Origin: UBA6448 sp051893155
GTDB lineage: Bacteria > Bacillota_I > Bacilli_A > RF39 > UBA660
Direction of reading: 5' to 3'
Length of the DNA: 6,344 nucleotides
Assembly (NCBI GenBank): GCA_051893155.1
Contig: JBJFGY010000101.1
Coordinates: forward strand, 1 to 6,344
The position numbers and the translations under genes are program-made. The notes beneath the pieces were generated by a model, which was not told the DNA's origin, searched no databases, and saw nothing but the letters and a program-made list of their open reading frames with translations. Positions 4,503 through 6,344 of the stretch are shown here, one piece after another; within the stretch, counting starts at the first letter, position 1, and the number at the start of each line of letters is the position of its first letter.

Positions 4503-6137
4503 ATGTGTAAAATTAAAATTTTTGGTTTGGGTGGTTTAAACGAAAATGGGAAAAACTGCTATGTTGTGGAAGTGAATAATGATATTTTTGTATTTGACTG
4601 CGGACTTAAATATGCTACAGGAAATTTACTTGGAATTGATTATATTATTCCAGATTTTTCATATTTAGAAAAAAATAAAAAAAGAATAAAAGGTGTATTT
4701 ATTACTCATGGTCATCAAGAAAATATGGGAAGTGTTGCTGATTTAGTAGAACATATTCCAGATATAAAAATTTATGCTACAAAATTTACTAAATATACTT
4801 TAATTGAAGATGGTGTACCTGAAAAAAATATTATAGAAATTAAAGTACATAAAAAAATTACTTTTGGAGAAAATTCTATTTTCCCAATTGCAATTTCTCA
4901 CAGCGTTCCCGATGCTGTTATGTATGTACTTTATACAAAAGATGGAAGTATTTGTTATACTGGAGATTTTACAATTGACCCAAGTATGATGGGTAGTTAT
5001 GAAATGGATTTAGGAAAAATTGCTTATGTTGGAAAACAAGGAGTTTTATGTTTATTAAGTGAATCTATTTTTTCTGAAAATCCTGGACATACTTCTCCAA
5101 AACATAAATTAATTGACTTTTTTAAGGATGTAATTAAACATAATGAAAAAAGAATAATATTTAGTGTTTTACCAGATCATTTATATACAATTGAAGAAAT
5201 ATTTAATGCTTCTGCAAATACTCATCGAAAAGTTGTTGTAATGGGTAAAAAATTACAAAATATTATTGCTTATTCAATAGAAAATAATTATTTAAATGTA
5301 GAAAATGGTATTATTGGTGATTTGTCTAATTTAAAAGATGAAAATGTTATTATTTTAATTAGTGATGATAGAGCAAATCCATATGCAAATATTAATAAAA
5401 TATTTACAGGTTATGATAAATTTGTTAATTTACTTCCTACTGATACAATAGTTTTCGCAGAACCTAAATATGATAGTAGTGAAAAATTATTTGTTAAAAT
5501 GGAAAATGAACTTGCTAAATTTGGATGTAATGTAATAGATATTCCAAAGAAATATTCAATTTTACAACATGCTTCAAAAGAAGATTTAATGCTTATGATA
5601 AAACTTGTAAATCCAATGTATTATATGCCAGTGAAAGGTGATTATAGATATATGGTAGGTAATGCAAATGTTGCAAGTTCTTTAGGTATACCTACTGAAA
5701 ATATTATTCTTAAACAAAATGGTGATGTAGTAAATATTACCGATAAAAAAATCGAAGATAAATTTGAACATATTAATGTTGATGATATATTTATTGATGG
5801 AAAAAGTTCTGATGATATAGGTGATCTTGTAATAAAAGATAGAGAAGTTTTAGCAGAAAATGGTATTGTCTTAATAAGTGCAACTGTTTCTAAAAAAGAT
5901 AAAGTTTTATTAGTAGGACCAGAAATTGTTACAAGAGGTTTTATCTATGTAAAAGATTCAAAAGAAATGATTGAAGAAATTAAAAAAATATGTGAAAAAG
6001 TTATTAATGATAATATAACTCCTAAATATGTAGATTATAATTTAATAAGACAACAAATTAGGGAAGATTTAGGAAGATATTTATATGAAGAAACTGAATG
6101 TAAACCTATGATAATTGCAGTTGTTCAAGAAGTATAA
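4503..6137 (+). CDS. RNase J2-like metallo-beta-lactamase/beta-CASP protein, metal site degraded
   Basis: A 544-residue cytoplasmic protein of the RNase J family (B. subtilis J1 about 555 aa), whose active members are 5' exo/endoribonucleases in mRNA decay and rRNA processing. Order: beta-lactamase fold from GLGGLNENGKNCYVVE (9-24), beta-CASP insertion from about 210, return to the lactamase fold with YMPVKGDYR, and the C-terminal domain GIVLISATVSKKDKVLLVGP, VTRGFIYVKD. Against B. subtilis J1, His69, His71, His133, Asp155 and His356 are kept with near-identical spacing. Asp78 is Glu73, His79 is Asn74 (HGHQENMG for HGHEDHIG) and His390 is Lys378. The beta-CASP motifs ASN(I/V)xR and GSQGEP have also drifted (LPDHLYTI, DRANP). 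It is therefore probably the J2-type, weakly active or inactive partner of a J1 encoded elsewhere. It has a GAGTGA ribosome site (4493-4498), its own promoter and a terminator. The family call is secure; loss of activity is inference. Confidence 0.9.
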   Translation: MCKIKIFGLGGLNENGKNCYVVEVNNDIFVFDCGLKYATGNLLGIDYIIPDFSYLEKNKKRIKGVFITHGHQENMGSVADLVEHIPDIKIYATKFTKYTLIEDGVPEKNIIEIKVHKKITFGENSIFPIAISHSVPDAVMYVLYTKDGSICYTGDFTIDPSMMGSYEMDLGKIAYVGKQGVLCLLSESIFSENPGHTSPKHKLIDFFKDVIKHNEKRIIFSVLPDHLYTIEEIFNASANTHRKVVVMGKKLQNIIAYSIENNYLNVENGIIGDLSNLKDENVIILISDDRANPYANINKIFTGYDKFVNLLPTDTIVFAEPKYDSSEKLFVKMENELAKFGCNVIDIPKKYSILQHASKEDLMLMIKLVNPMYYMPVKGDYRYMVGNANVASSLGIPTENIILKQNGDVVNITDKKIEDKFEHINVDDIFIDGKSSDDIGDLVIKDREVLAENGIVLISATVSKKDKVLLVGPEIVTRGFIYVKDSKEMIEEIKKICEKVINDNITPKYVDYNLIRQQIREDLGRYLYEETECKPMIIAVVQEV

Positions 6138-6145
6138 ATTAACTT

Positions 6146-6177
6146 AAAACACTTATAATAAATATAGGTGTTTTTTT
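6146..6177 (+). terminator. Terminator after the RNase J-like gene, overlapping the next ribosome site
   Basis: AACACTTATA (6148-6157) pairs with TATAGGTGTT (6163-6172) with one G-T wobble around a 5-base loop, followed by a T-run to 6177. The 3' arm contains AGGTG (6166-6170), 7 bases before ATG 6178, so the hairpin would bury the ribosome site of the next reading frame in any read-through transcript. Confidence 0.8.
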
Positions 6178-6344
6178 ATGAAACAAAAAATAATTCAAGA
6201 AATATACTTAAATTTAGAAAATATTATTATTTATCTTAAAAATATATTATTTAAAGTAAAAAATAATAATTTAAAAAATATCTTAAAAAAACAGTTATTT
6301 GAAGCTCAAAAAATTAAATATTTATGTTTAAAAAATAATAAAAT
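6178..6344 (+). CDS. Start of an unrecognised gene, cut by the window end
   Basis: An open frame of 55 codons runs from ATG 6178 to the window edge without a stop, unusual for chance in DNA this AT-rich. It starts MKQKIIQEIYLNLENIIIYL and continues with a Lys/Asn/Leu-rich, probably helical sequence (KKQLFEAQKIKYLCLKNN near the edge). AGGTG at 6166-6170 is a correctly spaced ribosome site. I recognise no family; composition is what random AT-rich DNA would also give, so the evidence is the ribosome site plus the lack of stops. It follows the RNase J-like gene by 40 bases and may depend on read-through of the terminator, because no promoter is visible in the gap. Confidence 0.55.
   Translation, partial: MKQKIIQEIYLNLENIIIYLKNILFKVKNNNLKNILKKQLFEAQKIKYLCLKNNK

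Noticed and set aside
64..6137. Mycoplasma-type code with TGA read as tryptophan
   Set aside because: All 12 tryptophans in the complete genes are TGG and no frame needs TGA read-through.

Overview
This 6,344-base window is a very AT-rich (roughly 75-80 % by eye) stretch of a low-GC Gram-positive chromosome. SufB of the Bacillus/Clostridium type, Bacillus-style -10/-35 boxes, purine-rich ribosome sites and an RNase J all point to Bacillota, most plausibly a small-genome gut Bacilli lineage of the RF39/Erysipelotrichia kind. The species cannot be named from the sequence. Every stop codon in the complete genes is TAA. All 12 tryptophans in the six complete genes are TGG and none is TGA, so the mycoplasma code (TGA = Trp) is not in use. 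All genes lie on the + strand.

Layout: (1) 64-1356, sufB, with its own ribosome site and a 3' hairpin terminator. (2) 1571-1948, a stand-alone second-type ssb whose protein lacks the acidic tip; a 20-bp direct repeat lies on each side of it. (3) 2070-2411, a small XRE-family repressor with a cluster of inverted repeats in front and a terminator behind. (4) 2448-3218, a membrane-anchored, probably extracytoplasmic protein that looks like a degenerate NodB/polysaccharide-deacetylase relative. (5) 3338-4390, a three-part Fic protein: VbhA-like N-terminus, Fic core with altered motif, C-terminal winged helix. (6) 4503-6137, an RNase J2-like protein with several metal ligands replaced. (7) 6178 to the window end, the 5' part of an unrecognised gene. 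No gene-free stretch exceeds 300 bases; the longest, 1357-1570, holds a terminator, one copy of the 20-bp repeat and AT-only sequence.

The most interesting part is the fic locus. A 46-base element made of three half-sites (core CAAAGTGCAA, two direct and one inverted) sits at the fic promoter (3230-3275). It recurs inside the fic coding sequence (4167-4212), exactly at the join between the Fic domain and the winged helix, with 40 of 46 bases identical and identical spacing. In the promoter copy the inverted pair forms a perfect 15-bp palindrome that overlaps the -35 box and is followed by a T-run, so it may be an operator as DNA and a terminator as RNA. My inference is that the C-terminal winged helix binds this element, giving a self-regulated Fic switch with a second operator inside its own gene. 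The Fic motif has lost its second arginine, and the canonical inhibitory glutamate that normally pairs with it is also not evident.

sufB and the RNase J gene look like host housekeeping genes. ssb, the XRE regulator, the membrane protein and fic look like separately transcribed accessory units between them, most with their own terminator or promoter.
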